From positions 10,901,501 to 10,965,500 of the forward strand of contig JAWUZG010000004.1 of NCBI GenBank assembly GCA_036785705.1: a stretch of DNA of 64,000 nucleotides. Reading direction: 5' to 3'. Under the pieces are notes generated by a model. It had not been told where the DNA came from. It searched no databases and worked only from the letters and a program-made list of their open reading frames with translations. Shown in pieces: positions 62,101 to 64,000 of the stretch (position 1 is the stretch's first letter; every line of letters begins with the position of its first letter). The DNA is from Acanthornis magna. Taxonomy: Eukaryota > Chordata > Aves > Passeriformes > Acanthizidae. Made by a program: the position numbers and the translations under genes.

Positions 62101-64000
62101 TTTTAAAAATTACCTTCAATTTCCTTCTTGCTATGATTGGAAAAAGTTTATATAATTTTTTAAGAGGAGGGTTGTTTTTTTTTCCAGTTAACATGTTTAT
62201 ATTTTTGAACTCCATGACAACAAATGTGATGAGTAATTTTAGTTCTGGAATAGCCAAAATTAATACCACTAATCTTTTTGCATTTATTTCACACCATTGT
62301 GCAATAGGCACATTTTGGAATTTCACAGGGCTAAGGAGTTTCTACCACTGGACCCCAGTAGTAGTTTCTTCTTGTCTTATAACAAGAGGAGAAAAAATAA
62401 AGAAATTTTCAAAAGGCAGTCAAATAAGTCCCAAAGTTTTTACTCTTTGGAAAAAAATAGACTCTACACTTATTTTCATATCAGCTCAAAGATCCAAAAT
62501 GATGTATCATTTACAGTTTCCGGATGGCTCAGAAAATTACTGGCAAGTAAGGAAAGAAGCAAAATGGATGAGGAAATGTTTTTTTGAAAGAAATTAATGC
62601 AAACAATAGGCAGCACAGGAGTCTTGGAAAGAGATAACAATGTGCAAGGACTGATATTATTTAAAAAGCACAGTAGTCATTCGTTATGGCTGAGTAAACA
62701 GGTCCTCGGATACTTCTGCATAAGAAAGCCTGACAACAGTTTCTTGATAGCAAAGAAGCCTTACACTTTTATGGTGGGCTGGAGAAGCCATTACTCAGAA
62801 GAAGGAGATTGTACTATTCAATCTGAAAACATCTTTTGATTCATCTAGAAGTGTAATAAAAAAAATTTTCTGCTGTTGCTACTAGAGTAGAAATATTTTC
62901 CAAATCATGTTACACTATCTTCAATCTATTTTCCTTTATATCCTTTCCTGTACAGCATAATACAGATGTCTCCAGAGAATATTTTTGCAATGAAAATTAT
63001 TGTTTGTTTGTGTGTTTCCTGTAGCCTTTCCTTCTCTTATATAAGTAAAACTGTGGTTTTAAACAGAAAGAGGGAGTAACATGAAATCTTAATGACACAC
63101 AACAGCAAACTAAATCTCTCTATACAGTGCTGAAAAACCAAACGGAAGATTAAAAAAAAAAAAAGAAAAGGAAGATAGACAGGAGGGAAAACCTAGAATT
63201 CAGAAATAGCAAATGTTTTTAAGTGCTTCTAAAAATGTAAAGATTTATTTGAAACTTTAAAATGTCTGGTCAAATTTAGGGTTAAATAATACCTCCCTAG
63301 TTAAACTAAATTAGAATCTTTCTCTGCTTCCCTGTCTGTTTGAGTTTTTTATTCTCCTTCATTGACAGAAATAAAATTAAACACTCATAGATTTTGGAGC
63401 TAACTTAACTTAGTCATATTCTTATGATCCTCAGAATTCATACCTTAAAACTAAATAATTTCTACCCAAAAAACAACTTGAAGAAATGTAGATTTCACCT
63501 CTGGACAGAGAAGGGTTAAGAATAAATGTTATACAGCTTTTAAAATTTACTGTATGCATTTAATGACACTATTGTTTGAATGGAAACAGATGTATTTTCG
63601 TAACAGTAATGATTAGATCTCTGTCAGTGCACAGGGAATTACTGTCACCTCTGTTTATGTTGATCAGAATTTCACAGACATTCTGATTCATGGTCTGTAC
63701 AATCCTTTTTGAAGTCCTATCTAAAATGTAAATAATCTGGGTTTTATTCTTTTCCCCTTTTTTTTTGTTTCTCATCTGAAAATGACTGTTTGCATACAGA
63801 GGTCTCTTTTCTTTCTACTTGTGCACATAACTCTCACTAACATTAAGATGAGTTAAACATAAAAGGAATATATTTCTTACGATTTTGAAGATATCTCTTG
63901 CAGCCCCCTAGTCTTTTCTCTTCAGTTTCCTTTGATAACTCACTATCAATTGTACTAACCAATAAAGTCAAATCTTTATAGACCTTGTACTTCCAATAGA
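59166..64000. other. AT-rich non-coding DNA with a few oddities
   Basis: No gene is firmly supported. A slightly GC-richer interval at 59340-59800 (AAAAACATGCCACACAGGGC) may be a decayed repeat. An imperfect tandem array of GTTACATACAG / GTTACATATGGATGT units lies at 60247-60325. The + frame 61977-62597 (206 codons) is long for this composition and is discussed as a finding. Poly-A/T runs are common. Confidence 0.5.

Overview
This is AT-rich vertebrate DNA, almost certainly from a bird. The interspersed repeats are overwhelmingly CR1-type LINE fragments and LTR families of avian endogenous retroviruses. No mammalian-type SINEs or L1s are seen. The rest is a gene desert with microsatellites and short chance ORFs. 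A passerine or other neoavian host is a guess from the LTR types, not a demonstration. No tRNA, rRNA, CRISPR array or recognisable host protein-coding gene was found. One weak candidate for a small spliced host transcript lies at 38.2-39.2 kb.

The most informative object is a 4,280-bp endogenous retrovirus (ERV) at 44728-49007, on the minus strand. It has two 265-bp LTRs (TG...CA) that differ at four positions by my reading. It is flanked by a perfect 6-bp target-site duplication (GCTAAA). Reading in the viral direction it holds: 5' LTR, a primer-binding site matching the 3' end of tRNA-Phe, a short leader, a frameshifted gag remnant of alpha/beta (class II) character that stops near the capsid major homology region, no recognisable pol, a gamma-type env with two in-frame stops, a purine tract, and the 3' LTR. 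The 6-bp duplication and class II-like gag combined with a gamma-type env suggest a mosaic lineage. With no polymerase, it must have been copied by enzymes supplied by another element.

The other mobile elements are older. CR1 pieces lie at 9.1-9.9, 11.6-12.0, 17.7, 23.9, 28.95-29.4, 34.8, 41.4-41.9 and 56.4-58.2 kb. The last is the longest, about 1.8 kb. Four solo copies of one LTR family lie at 6.5-7.1 (-), 15.7-16.3 (+), 26.4-27.0 (+) and 52.2-52.8 kb (-). A second LTR type, probably ERVL-like, lies at 58.3-59.2 (+), with a fragment at 11.3-11.6 kb (-). All named repeat assignments come from pattern recognition; a RepeatMasker run would settle family names and exact edges.

Two long pentanucleotide tracts that are pure pyrimidine on the + strand, (CCCTT)n at 1.9-2.2 kb and (CCTTT)n at 50.8-51.1 kb, produce large artefactual ORFs. 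Elsewhere the DNA looks like unremarkable intergenic or intronic sequence. Several GC-richer islands (0.24-0.62, 3.6-4.3, 9.9-10.3, 18.7-19.7, 21.5-21.9, 24.2-24.4, 59.3-59.8 kb) look like decayed repeats that I could not name.
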